IMG/VR virus record: IMGVR_UViG_3300002053_001113
Location: 1 to 64,000 of that record
DNA length: 64,000 nt
Source of the DNA: a virus
Strand: one strand, 5' to 3'
Shown: piece by piece, positions 49,664-56,904 of the stretch
How positions within the stretch are numbered: position 1 is the stretch's first letter
Layout: the number at the start of each line of letters is the position of its first letter
Made by a program: the position numbers and the translations under genes
Notes under the pieces: model-generated
Told to the model about the DNA's origin: nothing
Database searches by the model: none
What the model saw: only the letters and a program-made list of their open reading frames with translations

Positions 49664-49817
49664 CTTGAACTTCCATTTCTCTTAAAACATTATCTAATGA
49701 ATCTTGTATGCTTTCAACATCAAGCTCAACAAATTCCTCGGTTTCATCACCACAAAAATATAAAGGTATAATTATCTGTTCATCTCTATCTATTATGTCT
49801 TGCATTCTAACTTTCAT
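49650..49817 (-). CDS. Small acidic protein, 55 aa
   Basis: ATG 49817 lies behind GGAGGTGA. Asp/Glu-rich, with a Q-I-I-I-P-L-Y-F-C strand. No family. Confidence 0.45.
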   Translation of the reverse strand: MKVRMQDIIDRDEQIIIPLYFCGDETEEFVELDVESIQDSLDNVLREMEVQDEDN

Positions 49818-50082
49818 TTTCAAATTCACCTCCATTCCAATCATAATAGAATTTTTTATCTTTTGCTATCTCTGTCATACGTTTATAGATTAAATCAAAT
49901 TCCTTATCACCAAAATTTATTTGGTGCTGACAACCATTTTCATCATCAAAAACAAGAATAAAAACATTACCGAAAATACCAACACTTCTATCCTCGTGCT
50001 CAATGTCTATGCCTAAATAATTCTCTACATTAATGTCCTTAATTTCTTTTTCCATTTCCTTCACCTTAGAAACAATCTTCAC
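49807..50082 (-). CDS. Small hypothetical protein, 91 aa
   Basis: Reading frame opens with a GTG at 50082; an ATG at 50055 (AAGGTGAAGGAA before it) is an equally plausible start, giving 82 residues. Charged alpha/beta protein with F-I-L-V-F-D-D-E-N-G. First gene after the class B promoter at 50131. Confidence 0.48.
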   Translation of the reverse strand: MKIVSKVKEMEKEIKDINVENYLGIDIEHEDRSVGIFGNVFILVFDDENGCQHQINFGDKEFDLIYKRMTEIAKDKKFYYDWNGGEFENES

Positions 50083-50130
50083 CTTGTTTCACCTTTTATA
50101 TTATTGTCACATATTTAGTAAGTAGATTAA

Positions 50131-50151
50131 CTATATAAAGTTTTTGATTAT
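50131..50151 (-). promoter_or_regulatory. Class B promoter with CTACTTACT element
   Basis: - strand ATAATCAAAAACTTTATATAG, followed five bases later by CTACTTACTAAAT. The same CTACTTACT text sits at the same place after the promoters at 52045 and 52632. Confidence 0.68.
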
Positions 50152-50248
50152 TCTTTCGTTCTATCCTCATTAATTCACCTGATTTACTATAAATTTCAAT
50201 TCAAATTTTGAACTGATTAAGGCCTGGTGTGTCTTACCAATCTTCTTC

Positions 50249-50273
50249 GTTACTCCTTAAAAAATGGAGTAAC
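50249..50273. repeat. GTTACTCC / GGAGTAAC inverted repeat
   Basis: Perfect 8-bp arms with a 9-base spacer. Same arms at 52162-52188 and a near copy at 52728-52750. It lies between a terminator and a class B promoter, so an operator or termination role is possible. Confidence 0.55.
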
Positions 50274-50285
50274 ATCAACCAAAAC

Positions 50286-50336
50286 AAAAAAAAAGAAAAA
50301 AATAGAAATACTTAAGAAAACTTCTTAAGTATTTCT
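50286..50336 (-). terminator. Hairpin plus T-run terminator
   Basis: 15-bp perfect stem AGAAATACTTAAGAA with a 3-base loop (50304-50336), then long T-runs on the - strand. The stop of the preceding gene lies inside the stem. Confidence 0.65.
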
Positions 50337-50836
50337 AAATAAGGTTTCTTTTGTTCCTCAAGACTTTGAATGTCTCTGTCAAGCCTATCTATCTCGTCTG
50401 TGGCTCGTCTTAGTTCTCTCTTTGCATACTCAACTTCTTCATTTAATTTTTCCTCTTGGAACTTTTTCTTAGCTGTTGCCAAGTTAGATTTTTTAATGTT
50501 TTCTAATTTCATTTTCTTTCCTCCATTTCTTTTCTCCTCACATAACTCAAACAATTTTAATACCAGTCTTGTTAAACTTACGTAATCTCTGTCTGCAGAT
50601 TCTGGCCAATCTCCTTTATTAGCTTTATAACCATAAACATCACTACAAAAGTCATATTTATAAGTTATACCTAACAATTGAAAAATTCTTGAATTAGCAC
50701 CGCCACAAGATAAGTGGTTGTTCATCACGTCATAAGTCATACGGTTTGGGCTTCCATTCTTATTAACAAGAAAATGAACTTTATCACCTTGTTTGAGTGT
50801 GTGTCCTTCAAGTTCGTTTCTCTCCCAATAGTCCAT
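50312..50836 (-). CDS. Hypothetical protein with C-terminal coiled coil, 174 aa
   Basis: ATG 50836 behind GGGGGTGA. N-terminal 100 residues mixed alpha/beta; the C-terminal 70 (about 110-174) form a charged coiled coil. Inside the frame, GGAGGAAAGAAA precedes an ATG, so a shorter coiled-coil product of about 67 residues could also be made. Terminated by the hairpin at 50304. Confidence 0.55.
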   Translation of the reverse strand: MDYWERNELEGHTLKQGDKVHFLVNKNGSPNRMTYDVMNNHLSCGGANSRIFQLLGITYKYDFCSDVYGYKANKGDWPESADRDYVSLTRLVLKLFELCEEKRNGGKKMKLENIKKSNLATAKKKFQEEKLNEEVEYAKRELRRATDEIDRLDRDIQSLEEQKKPYLEILKKFS

Positions 50837-50871
50837 TTTGTTTTTCACCCCCCATAGTCTTACACTATGAT

Positions 50872-51099
50872 TTATATTTTAATTCCAAAAAACTTTAAAG
50901 CATCTTCTTCCTTAAAAAAGAGTTGTGCTCCACATATAGGACAGTCATAACTATCTGGTTCCCCACTTTCACCAGCACCCCACTCCTTTCTTTCATCTTG
51001 TTCATACTCGCCTTTACTATTTAAAGGAGTTCTTATCCAAATGTTTTGGACGTTATAAAGGTAAGTAATGTTTGCCTTACAACTTGGGCATTTTGTCAT
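50872..51099 (-). CDS. Zinc-ribbon protein, 75 aa
   Basis: C-P-S-C-K near the start and C-P-I-C-G near residue 54 form a four-Cys zinc ribbon around an acidic linker. ATGA overlap with the upstream gene. Likely DNA- or protein-binding. Confidence 0.58.
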   Translation of the reverse strand: MTKCPSCKANITYLYNVQNIWIRTPLNSKGEYEQDERKEWGAGESGEPDSYDCPICGAQLFFKEEDALKFFGIKI

Positions 51100-51284
51100 T
51101 TTCTTTTCACCTTTACTTTATCTCTTATATCAAATTCATTACCATGAAAATCATTTATAAAAAATAATTCTTCAATCACTTCCTCGTCTTTTTTAAATTC
51201 ACAGTCCATATCTATCAGCATATTTTTTAGTTCATCAAATTCTTTCTTTTCTACTTCAATTTCAAACTTAATAGTTTCAGTCAT
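51096..51284 (-). CDS. Small acidic protein, 62 aa
   Basis: Strand-helix-strand with many Glu (V-E-K-K-E-F-D-E-L-K-N) and a basic V-K-V-K-R-K end. Overlaps on both sides. Confidence 0.48.
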   Translation of the reverse strand: MTETIKFEIEVEKKEFDELKNMLIDMDCEFKKDEEVIEELFFINDFHGNEFDIRDKVKVKRK

Positions 51285-51492
51285 CTATATCATTAATTAA
51301 ATTTTGTGCTTCTTTTAATGTATCACAATAATCAACAAGCTCACCACTTGGTTGTTTGTGTATTGTAATAATCTCGTCTCTATCATAATAATTACTACCA
51401 ACGTGATGATTGATTAGGTAGCCTTTGTATTTATATATACTATCCTCACTCACTCGCCCAACCAATTCAAATTTAGATTTTCTCTTTCTCAT
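51277..51492 (-). CDS. Small hypothetical protein, 71 aa
   Basis: Beta strands (Y-K-Y-K-G-Y-L-I-N-H) and a final helix (T-L-K-E-A-Q-N-L-I). Same strand-helix layout as several other operon members. SD AGGTGG upstream. Confidence 0.48.
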   Translation of the reverse strand: MRKRKSKFELVGRVSEDSIYKYKGYLINHHVGSNYYDRDEIITIHKQPSGELVDYCDTLKEAQNLINDIDD

Positions 51493-51516
51493 TTTTCCAC
51501 CTGTTAAATTTAAAGT

Positions 51517-51735
51517 TCAAAACCAAGTATCACATTTAAGGCAGTGTGACTTATCATCAACTTTAAATGCTCTAATTTGGAAACGCCACTTGCTAACATC
51601 TTTCTCTTGGCAGTTTTCAACTTCGTGGGCTCCACAATTAGGACAAATTAAACAATTGCACCCTTCCTTATTAATAGGTTTCACAACTATAATTTCAATA
51701 TCACTACTTTTGGATTCTTCCATATTAATCTCCAT
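51517..51735 (-). CDS. Zinc-binding protein, 72 aa
   Basis: C-N-C-L-I-C-P-N-C-G followed by C-L-K-C-D at the C-terminus: six Cys that could bind one or two metals. Overlaps the upstream 35-residue gene. Confidence 0.5.
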   Translation of the reverse strand: MEINMEESKSSDIEIIVVKPINKEGCNCLICPNCGAHEVENCQEKDVSKWRFQIRAFKVDDKSHCLKCDTWF

Positions 51736-51832
51736 CCTTAAGTATTTTATAATGCTTACCTTTAACTAAATTAAGCGTAAGATTTCCATCTTTATCTTGA
51801 GCATAAACCACATAGTCTCCATATCTTACCAT
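51725..51832 (-). CDS. Small beta protein, 35 aa
   Basis: R-Y-G-D-Y-V-V-Y-A-Q-D-K-D-G: one beta hairpin, overlapping the next gene. Real status uncertain. Confidence 0.38.
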   Translation of the reverse strand: MVRYGDYVVYAQDKDGNLTLNLVKGKHYKILKDGD

Positions 51833-51988
51833 TTAGCCTAACGCCTCATCTATAGCTTCTCTTATTTTGAATAATTTGTATTTATCATCCCAATTATTTT
51901 TTGGAACATCTAATATCAATTTTATTTCATCCAAAATTGCCTTTAGCATTTTATACTCAGAAAAATCTTCACCTTTTGTTCCTTCCAT
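51833..51988 (-). CDS. Small helical protein, 51 aa
   Basis: Helical, acidic N-terminus. First gene after the class B promoter at 52045; the SD is weak. No family. Confidence 0.45.
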   Translation of the reverse strand: MEGTKGEDFSEYKMLKAILDEIKLILDVPKNNWDDKYKLFKIREAIDEALG

Positions 51989-52044
51989 TAATCTTCACCT
52001 TTTGATTTAAACTTAAATACTCATATATTAAGTAAGTAGAATAA

Positions 52045-52065
52045 CTATATAAATTTTTTGATTAT
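52045..52065 (-). promoter_or_regulatory. Class B promoter with CTACTTACT element
   Basis: - strand ATAATCAAAAAATTTATATAG, then TTATT, then CTACTTACTTAAT. Sister of 50131 and 52632. Confidence 0.68.
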
Positions 52066-52161
52066 TCACTAAGACTACTCTCCACCAGCCAGATAATTAA
52101 CTATAAATTTCAATTCAAATTATGGATAGATTAGAATTATAGAATTTGAATGGTTTTAGAT

Positions 52162-52188
52162 GTTACTCCTCACGTATTTAGGAGTAAC
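52162..52188. repeat. GTTACTCC / GGAGTAAC inverted repeat
   Basis: Perfect 8-bp arms (9 bp counting the next T/A pair), spacer about 11 bases. Placed, as at 50249, between a hairpin terminator and a class B promoter. Confidence 0.55.
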
Positions 52189-52200
52189 ATAGAAAAAACC

Positions 52201-52235
52201 AAAAAAAAAGAAATAAGGAAGTTTCCTTCCTTATT
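52201..52235 (-). terminator. Hairpin plus T-run terminator
   Basis: AATAAGGAAG / CTTCCTTATT, 10-bp stem with a GAAA tetraloop (- strand), then nine Ts. The stop of the gene at 52231 lies in the stem. Confidence 0.68.
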
Positions 52236-52542
52236 CCTTTTTAACAATCTTAAGCTCGTCATCACTTTCTTCAATTTTATAAGTGCTCCACCAACCTTTA
52301 CGTTCTGTCTTAATGTCACGTAAAATTGCGTTCACCAAAGCAGTCACTCTTGCTTCCTCAATTGGTCTGCCTTTGCTGTTTTTAGTTATGCCTTTTGCCT
52401 TAAAGTGGTTAAGGATTTTTTGAACCGCCTCGGCTCTATCCTTAACACCAGTTTCTGCAAGTGCCTTAAAAACAGACACAATAGTTGGCGTCTTATTTTC
52501 TGTCTTTGTTTCTTGTTTTTCTTTCTTTTGTTTTGCTTTCAT
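52231..52542 (-). CDS. Basic putative regulatory protein, 103 aa
   Basis: Lys-rich N-terminus (1-20), then helices with a short K-G-R-P-I-E-E-A-R segment and a C-terminal aromatic wing (K-G-W-W-S-T-Y). The layout is compatible with a winged-helix DNA-binding domain. More GC-rich codons and a dedicated promoter and terminator suggest strong expression. ATG 52542 behind GGTGA. Confidence 0.55.
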   Translation of the reverse strand: MKAKQKKEKQETKTENKTPTIVSVFKALAETGVKDRAEAVQKILNHFKAKGITKNSKGRPIEEARVTALVNAILRDIKTERKGWWSTYKIEESDDELKIVKKE

Positions 52543-52631
52543 TTGTTTCACCTTTTGTTGTTTTTGTTTTTTGTTGGAGTGGAAAATTGTTCGTTTTCCA
52601 ACCCAGTCTTATATATAAGTAAGTAGGCAGA

Positions 52632-52652
52632 CTTTATAAATGTTTTGATTAT
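52632..52652 (-). promoter_or_regulatory. Class B promoter with CTACTTACT element
   Basis: - strand ATAATCAAAACATTTATAAAG, then TCTGC, then CTACTTACTTATAT. Drives the basic regulator. Confidence 0.68.
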
Positions 52653-52673
52653 ATGCTGTAAAATAGAATAAAA

Positions 52674-52719
52674 AAATCAAAACATTTATAAATGGATAAA
52701 AATCAAAACATTTATAAAT
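52674..52719 (+). promoter_or_regulatory. Two tandem class B promoters, rightward
   Basis: AAATCAAAACATTTATAAAT occurs at 52674-52693 and again, identical, at 52700-52719 (26 bases apart). Divergent from the promoter at 52632. A GTTACT...GGAGTAAC near-palindrome (52728-52750) covers the predicted start region. Confidence 0.65.
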
Positions 52720-52758
52720 ACATTTATGTTACTATTATATGAGGAGTAACACGAGAAA

Positions 52759-52857
52759 ATGGTGGGTGGAATAAATGTATTCTCAAATAAAATGATAGGA
52801 AACATTATTTTTCCATACATCTTTTTCAACCATTATTTGGCAAAGTATATATTATAG
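52759..52857 (+). CDS. Possible 32-residue protein
   Basis: ATG about 40 bases after the second class B promoter, with GGAG upstream; hydrophobic/aromatic product (N-I-I-F-P-Y-I-F-F-N). It runs into the 31-base direct repeats. Low confidence. Confidence 0.28.
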   Translation: MVGGINVFSNKMIGNIIFPYIFFNHYLAKYIL

Positions 52858-52924
52858 AATATATATTAGATACGATATGATATTAAATATCTTTTATAGA
52901 ATACATATTAAATAAGATATGATA
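52852..52924. repeat. Two 31-base direct repeats, 42 bases apart
   Basis: 52852-52882 and 52894-52924 match at 28 of 31 positions (TTATAGAATAyATATTArATAmGATATGATA). The 42-base period is about four helical turns. Located between the promoters and the integrase gene; candidate iterons or integrase arm sites. The remainder of 52925-53116 is A/T-rich with no gene. Confidence 0.62.
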
Positions 52925-53116
52925 CAAAAGTTATGATTAAAAAGATGAATAAAATTTTGTTAAAACATCAAAAAAATTTTAACCAACTATAAAATTTAGG
53001 AGTAACATCAAATAAAAATTAAACAAATCAAACAAAATTAAACATCAAACAATACAAAACATCAAGTCAAAATTTAACTACAAAAAAATCAAATTCAACT
53101 TAAATCAAGTCAATTC

Positions 53117-53142
53117 AAATTCAAATATATTGATTTGAATTT
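53117..53142. repeat. 10-bp inverted repeat upstream of the integrase
   Basis: AAATTCAAAT, six bases, ATTTGAATTT. Several further TCAAATT / AATTTGA words lie around it (53080-53170). Possible operator or recombination core. Confidence 0.5.
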
Positions 53143-53192
53143 TAATTTCAATTTGAAATTTCAAATTTAAAATTGTATTTTTCCATTTTTTT

Positions 53193-53232
53193 GGTGTTAC
53201 TCCAGATTTCAAATCTAACTAGGTGTTACTCC
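53193..53232 (+). repeat. Direct GGTGTTACTCC repeats, the second overlapping the integrase SD
   Basis: GGTGTTACTCC at 53193-53203 and 53222-53232, 29 bases apart. The second touches the GTG start and supplies its AGGTG ribosome site. Shares GTTACTCC with the palindromes at 50249, 52162 and 52728. Confidence 0.5.
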
Positions 53233-54312
53233 GTGAAAGCAGATAATTTTGATGTAAACTTATTTAACGAGTATTTGAAAAGTTCAAAATTTAAGTTGAG
53301 TGATGGTACACGTGATAAGTATGTTGGTACTGTGAGAAAATTTCTAACATCAAATCCAGACATTGACAGTATAGATGAATACAACAACTTTCTAACAGAA
53401 AACCCACAATATTTAAACCAATTTGCACTCTCTTATTTTATTAAATTTAAAATTGATGATAACACATTAAAGAACGCACTATTAAAAGGTTTAGTTAAAA
53501 AAGATTTAAAAGAACCAGAAATAACACGCAAGTCTTTAACAAACAAACAAATATCTCAAATAATTAATAAAATAGAAAACCCAGAACATCAACTTATAGC
53601 ACGTTTACAACGTGAAACTGGTGCACGTGCAGGAGATATAATAAGATTAAAAAAAGAGAATATAATTAAAGAAGAAACAAACGATAAAACAATATTAAAA
53701 TTAATCATTATTGGAAAAGGTAAAAAATTAAGCACAACCTATGTGGCTGATGAAGAACTACAAAACGACTTATGGGATTTCAAAGAAAAATATAGCAAAA
53801 CAATAATGTTCTCAAACTCAGATAAGCCAACTAAATATGTATTTTTGAGACCACCCAAATTTATCATAAAAAAAGAGCCTTATACACCATCCTCATTATC
53901 AGGATTAGCATACGGCCGATATTATGCAAGTCTAAAAGCTGCAATGGAAGAGTGTGGATTTAATACAAAAGATTGGAGCACACACGACTTTAGAAGAGAC
54001 TTCGCAAGAAGAATGTATGAACAATATGATAAAGATATATACAAATTACAAAAAGCTTTAAGACACAGAAGTATAGAAACAACAGCCATTTATCTAAGAC
54101 AATCGGGGTTAGACTTAAAAGAAGATTTAATTGAACAAACTAAAACACGTAAAAAAGAAGAACAAAAAAAACAAGACAAAAGACGTATAATTGTTCTTAA
54201 AGATAATGTTATAGAAGGTTGTAAAGTTGGAGATATAATTAAGATTGGTGAAAACATCAGTGATACTGACGTGGATATGTTAATCTCTGAGGGTATTCTA
54301 AAGGCTATATAA
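53233..54312 (+). CDS. Tyrosine recombinase (integrase), 359 aa
   Basis: Site-specific recombination via a 3'-phosphotyrosyl intermediate. From GTG 53233: N-terminal SAM-like core-binding domain (1-95), catalytic Arg 132 in T-G-A-R-A-G-D, Lys about 162 in I-G-K-G-K-K, H251-D-F-R254, H278 in L-R-H-R-S and Tyr 287 in A-I-Y-L-R: a full R-K-HxxR-H-Y set. The C-terminal 60 residues (after a Lys-rich linker) form an extra small domain with V-G-D-I-I-K-I-G. No interruption of the gene, so not an SSV-type split integrase here. Confidence 0.9.
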   Translation: MKADNFDVNLFNEYLKSSKFKLSDGTRDKYVGTVRKFLTSNPDIDSIDEYNNFLTENPQYLNQFALSYFIKFKIDDNTLKNALLKGLVKKDLKEPEITRKSLTNKQISQIINKIENPEHQLIARLQRETGARAGDIIRLKKENIIKEETNDKTILKLIIIGKGKKLSTTYVADEELQNDLWDFKEKYSKTIMFSNSDKPTKYVFLRPPKFIIKKEPYTPSSLSGLAYGRYYASLKAAMEECGFNTKDWSTHDFRRDFARRMYEQYDKDIYKLQKALRHRSIETTAIYLRQSGLDLKEDLIEQTKTRKKEEQKKQDKRRIIVLKDNVIEGCKVGDIIKIGENISDTDVDMLISEGILKAI

Positions 54313-54890
54313 AAACAACCGAGTGATTTCCACCTAAAACATTACCCTATATTCTACACTATTTTTTGAAACGGTTGTCTTCCCCATATTACATTACAAA
54401 AAGGTATATATTACTATGGAAACCCACAATATATATGTGATTCTCAAAGCTGGGGTTTTTGTTTTAAGTAAAAAAACACGCAGAAAAAAACAAGGAGCAT
54501 TCAAAATCACAAAATTTCCAGAAAGAAATAGTAATTTCTTTTGGTATTTTTTGGAGGTTATATACCATAATGGTCACCATATATCATAATTATGAAACTA
54601 ACTTCACCAGGTGAATGAATAAGTAAGATGTTTATTAACTTAATAACTTAATTAGTTTCTTAGTTATTCTCACCTTGTTAAACCTAAGTATTCTGCGTGA
54701 TTATGTGGTCTATTCGCCCCTCTCTTATTTGCCGTCTGACTGTGAGCATCTAAACCATCAGACCTGCTGCGGCTTCACCTGTCATTCACGCTACCAAAAC
54801 CAAGAATGAACAAAATTCCACCTTGCAATTCTATACTCAAGTCTATACGTTTTCTCCACTACCAATTATATACTCTAACATAGAAATAAC
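54313..54890. other. Non-coding convergent region with palindromes
   Basis: Between the integrase and the leftward operon. Contains ACAACCG (54316) with CGGTTGT (about 54372), ATGGT-C-ACCAT near 54570, TTCACC-A-GGTGAA near 54609, GAAACTAA/TTAGTTTC around 54594-54655, and GTCTGA/TCAGAC near 54733-54763 in a locally GC-richer stretch (54700-54800). No tRNA is visible. Candidate att site, small RNA or terminator region. An uncertain + frame (54416-54589, M-E-T-H-N-I start) lies within it. Confidence 0.4.
54416..54589 (+). CDS. Possible hypothetical protein, 57 aa
   Basis: ATG without SD; product basic in the middle (K-K-T-R-R-K-K) with an aromatic end. GGTATATA lies just before the ATG, too close to be its promoter. 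Listed because the codons are not interrupted, but support is weak. Confidence 0.25.
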   Translation: METHNIYVILKAGVFVLSKKTRRKKQGAFKITKFPERNSNFFWYFLEVIYHNGHHIS

Positions 54891-55058
54891 TTACCATTTA
54901 CCACGGTCTTTTCCCCACCAAAAAACGTCTGCCAGCAACCGAATTATATACAGGAGTATAAGAATACCAATAGGTATTAAAATATATTGCTTTAATGTTA
55001 ATAGCAAAACAAAAAACACAATCAAAATTGCTAACCCTTTAAGTAGTATTCCTACCAT
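54891..55058 (-). CDS. Two-TM microprotein, 55 aa
   Basis: Two hydrophobic helices (about 2-20 and 26-41) and a W-W-G-K-D-R-G tail. SD AAGGA near 55067. Overlaps the end of the coiled-coil gene upstream. Confidence 0.48.
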   Translation of the reverse strand: MVGILLKGLAILIVFFVLLLTLKQYILIPIGILILLYIIRLLADVFWWGKDRGKW

Positions 55059-55251
55059 TATAATCCTTTCTCCTTAAACTCATATTACTCTGATGCATTA
55101 TAATCATTTGTAATAGCTCTTTATCTTCTTGTAACTGATTATATAAAATAGCAAGTTTATCCATCTCTGCTAACAGTCGTTCCTCTTTATCATATAAATC
55201 ATCTAACTGTTTAAGTAGTTCAGGAATATCTTTTTTAACTGGTTGTGCCAT
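55039..55251 (-). CDS. Coiled-coil protein, 70 aa
   Basis: Clear leucine/isoleucine heptads through residues 8-55 (L-L-K-Q-L-D-D-L-Y-D). Its start overlaps the upstream stop region. Perhaps a spanin- or scaffold-like helper of the surrounding membrane genes (inference). Confidence 0.52.
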   Translation of the reverse strand: MAQPVKKDIPELLKQLDDLYDKEERLLAEMDKLAILYNQLQEDKELLQMIIMHQSNMSLRRKDYNGRNTT

Positions 55252-55483
55252 TGTATTGCCACATTATATCTTCTTCTCTTATTGGTTGTGGATATGCGCC
55301 GGTAGAACTACACTTTGGTGTAACTAATTCACCATTAATATATGTCTCAACACAACCGCCAGGATATTCAACAGTAATTTCCTGTTTAAAAGCATCTTTA
55401 TTTCTAACTAACAATATTACCATTATGATAATCACAATTCCAAAAATTATACCCATTATTATTCTAATCTTTTTATTATCCAT
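55235..55483 (-). CDS. Membrane-anchored protein with two Cys, 82 aa
   Basis: ATG 55483 behind GGAGG. One TM helix (about 6-27) followed by an outside-facing domain with C44 and C58 spaced for a disulphide, and T-Y-I-N-G-E-L-V. Type II-like topology. Confidence 0.55.
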   Translation of the reverse strand: MDNKKIRIIMGIIFGIVIIIMVILLVRNKDAFKQEITVEYPGGCVETYINGELVTPKCSSTGAYPQPIREEDIMWQYNGTTS

Positions 55484-55485
55484 CT

Positions 55486-55626
55486 TTAACCTCCCGTAAG
55501 TTTCCATATAACCCAAGTGGCACCAAATATTAAGAATAAAATGCCTATTAGAATTAGTATTTTCTCAGGTTCTGCAGCTAAAGCACTTGCTCCAGTTACA
55601 TTGTACAATGATGCATTTGTAGGCAT
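55486..55626 (-). CDS. Single-TM microprotein, 46 aa
   Basis: N-terminal N-A-S-L-Y-N-V-T (two sequons), then one TM helix (about 22-43). Sits between two other small membrane genes. Confidence 0.48.
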   Translation of the reverse strand: MPTNASLYNVTGASALAAEPEKILILIGILFLIFGATWVIWKLTGG

Positions 55627-56118
55627 TTAAGGTTGCCACCATTTTCTTTTCTTAAAATATTGTTTATCAACTTTTGCTTTTTTAAGAGCAGTTCTATATA
55701 TCAAAAATACAACAAGTGAAAGCACCACAGGTACAATAAAAAATACAGTTGACATAATACCATATGCTTGCATTCGTTCTGCTTTTGGAACATTAGCCTG
55801 CTCCTGTACTAAATCTGGATTAATAATACCCATAGTATTACTAAACACAGCCAACCCAACACTTAAAATTCCAAATACCACTATTAACAACATTAAATAT
55901 AATGCAAAGTGAGTTGGATAAATATTTCGTATTGTGTAAAACCCAATACCTAAAATTACTAAACCTTTTAATATTATAAGAGGCCAAATTGAACCTGTTA
56001 ATAAAAACAACGGGTTACTCTCACCTGGCAGTATAAATAAGGCTGTAATTAAATCAGCTATGTTAAGCAATACAAAAACTAAAAAAAGAACAAAAAGTAA
56101 TGGATTTTTTGGTTTCAT
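55627..56118 (-). CDS. Four-TM membrane protein, 163 aa
   Basis: Hydrophobic helices at about 7-27, 42-60, 68-92 and 122-145 with a basic tail. No transporter signature. Overlaps the next small gene by ATGA. Confidence 0.58.
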   Translation of the reverse strand: MKPKNPLLFVLFLVFVLLNIADLITALFILPGESNPLFLLTGSIWPLIILKGLVILGIGFYTIRNIYPTHFALYLMLLIVVFGILSVGLAVFSNTMGIINPDLVQEQANVPKAERMQAYGIMSTVFFIVPVVLSLVVFLIYRTALKKAKVDKQYFKKRKWWQP

Positions 56119-56261
56119 CCTAATGAGACTGCGCTAAGCATAAATATAACTGCTAATAGTGCTCCACAAAAAGCTCCAAACAGTCCAACTTTTATCACAA
56201 ACCATCTATCTACTACTCTTTGTTCTGCCATAAACTCCTTAAAGGTTAGGCCATTACGCAT
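56115..56261 (-). CDS. Single-TM protein, 48 aa
   Basis: Helical N-half (F-K-E-F-M-A-E-Q-R-V-V-D-R-W), TM helix at about 24-45. A holin-like size but no other support. No family. Confidence 0.45.
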   Translation of the reverse strand: MRNGLTFKEFMAEQRVVDRWFVIKVGLFGAFCGALLAVIFMLSAVSLG

Positions 56262-56280
56262 TTGCTACCACCTCAACTAA

Positions 56281-56904
56281 TTAAAAATGGAAAAATATTA
56301 TATGTCTGCCATTAATTACTTGTCTGCCTATTTGAATAACAGTACTGTTGTCAACAGCTGTTGCCAAATCTTGTATAAAATTATTTAATTGTGATTCTGG
56401 AACAGTTGCCTCTACAACCTGTGCCTCCAATAGCCTTATAACAACTTTAATGTTGGTATCTCTTTGTGGTGGAGGCATAGCATATTCCTGCCCATATGCT
56501 TGCCTATACTCAGGTGGTATAGGAGCAGGTGGTGGTCTAGGTGGCTGTGGCATTTCACGCACTGTCTGTCTTATATTTTCCTCAAATCTCCTCTGCTCAT
56601 TTGGACTAGGCCTTGCCATTTTTGGTGGCTCCCTCACACCTTCTGGAAAAGGACTCGGACTATAATCCTCTGGTCTAGGTGGCACTTGCCTTTCCTGCTG
56701 CTGATTCTCCTCGTCATCTATCTTTTCTAATTTTCCCCCTCTTAATGCAAATTTTCCCATTTTCACTACTTCCTCCTTTAATTTTCGTATTTTTCTTTCG
56801 TATTTTGGATTACCCGTTGCTAATAATTTTTCTATTTTTTGTTGTTTCTGCCTCATCTTCTCTAATATTTTTCTCTTCTTTTTTTCACTTATTTCCTTTG
56901 GCAT
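56281..56904 (-). CDS. Coiled-coil/Pro-rich protein, 207 aa
   Basis: Lys/Glu coiled coil (1-60), Pro/Arg/Gln-rich linker (65-145), then a small beta/alpha domain (I-K-V-V-I-R-L-L-E-A-Q-V ... V-I-Q-I-G-R-Q-V-I-N). The order resembles scaffold-like proteins, but no family is known. Overlaps the upstream gene by 20 bases. Confidence 0.55.
   Translation of the reverse strand: MPKEISEKKKRKILEKMRQKQQKIEKLLATGNPKYERKIRKLKEEVVKMGKFALRGGKLEKIDDEENQQQERQVPPRPEDYSPSPFPEGVREPPKMARPSPNEQRRFEENIRQTVREMPQPPRPPPAPIPPEYRQAYGQEYAMPPPQRDTNIKVVIRLLEAQVVEATVPESQLNNFIQDLATAVDNSTVIQIGRQVINGRHIIFFHF

Noticed and set aside
54700-54800. tRNA fragment as att site
   Set aside because: No T-arm (GGTTCGA-type) or acceptor pairing could be seen.
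54823-55077. + frame of 84 residues opposite the small membrane genes
   Set aside because: The - strand carries overlapping, SD-led genes; this frame has none.
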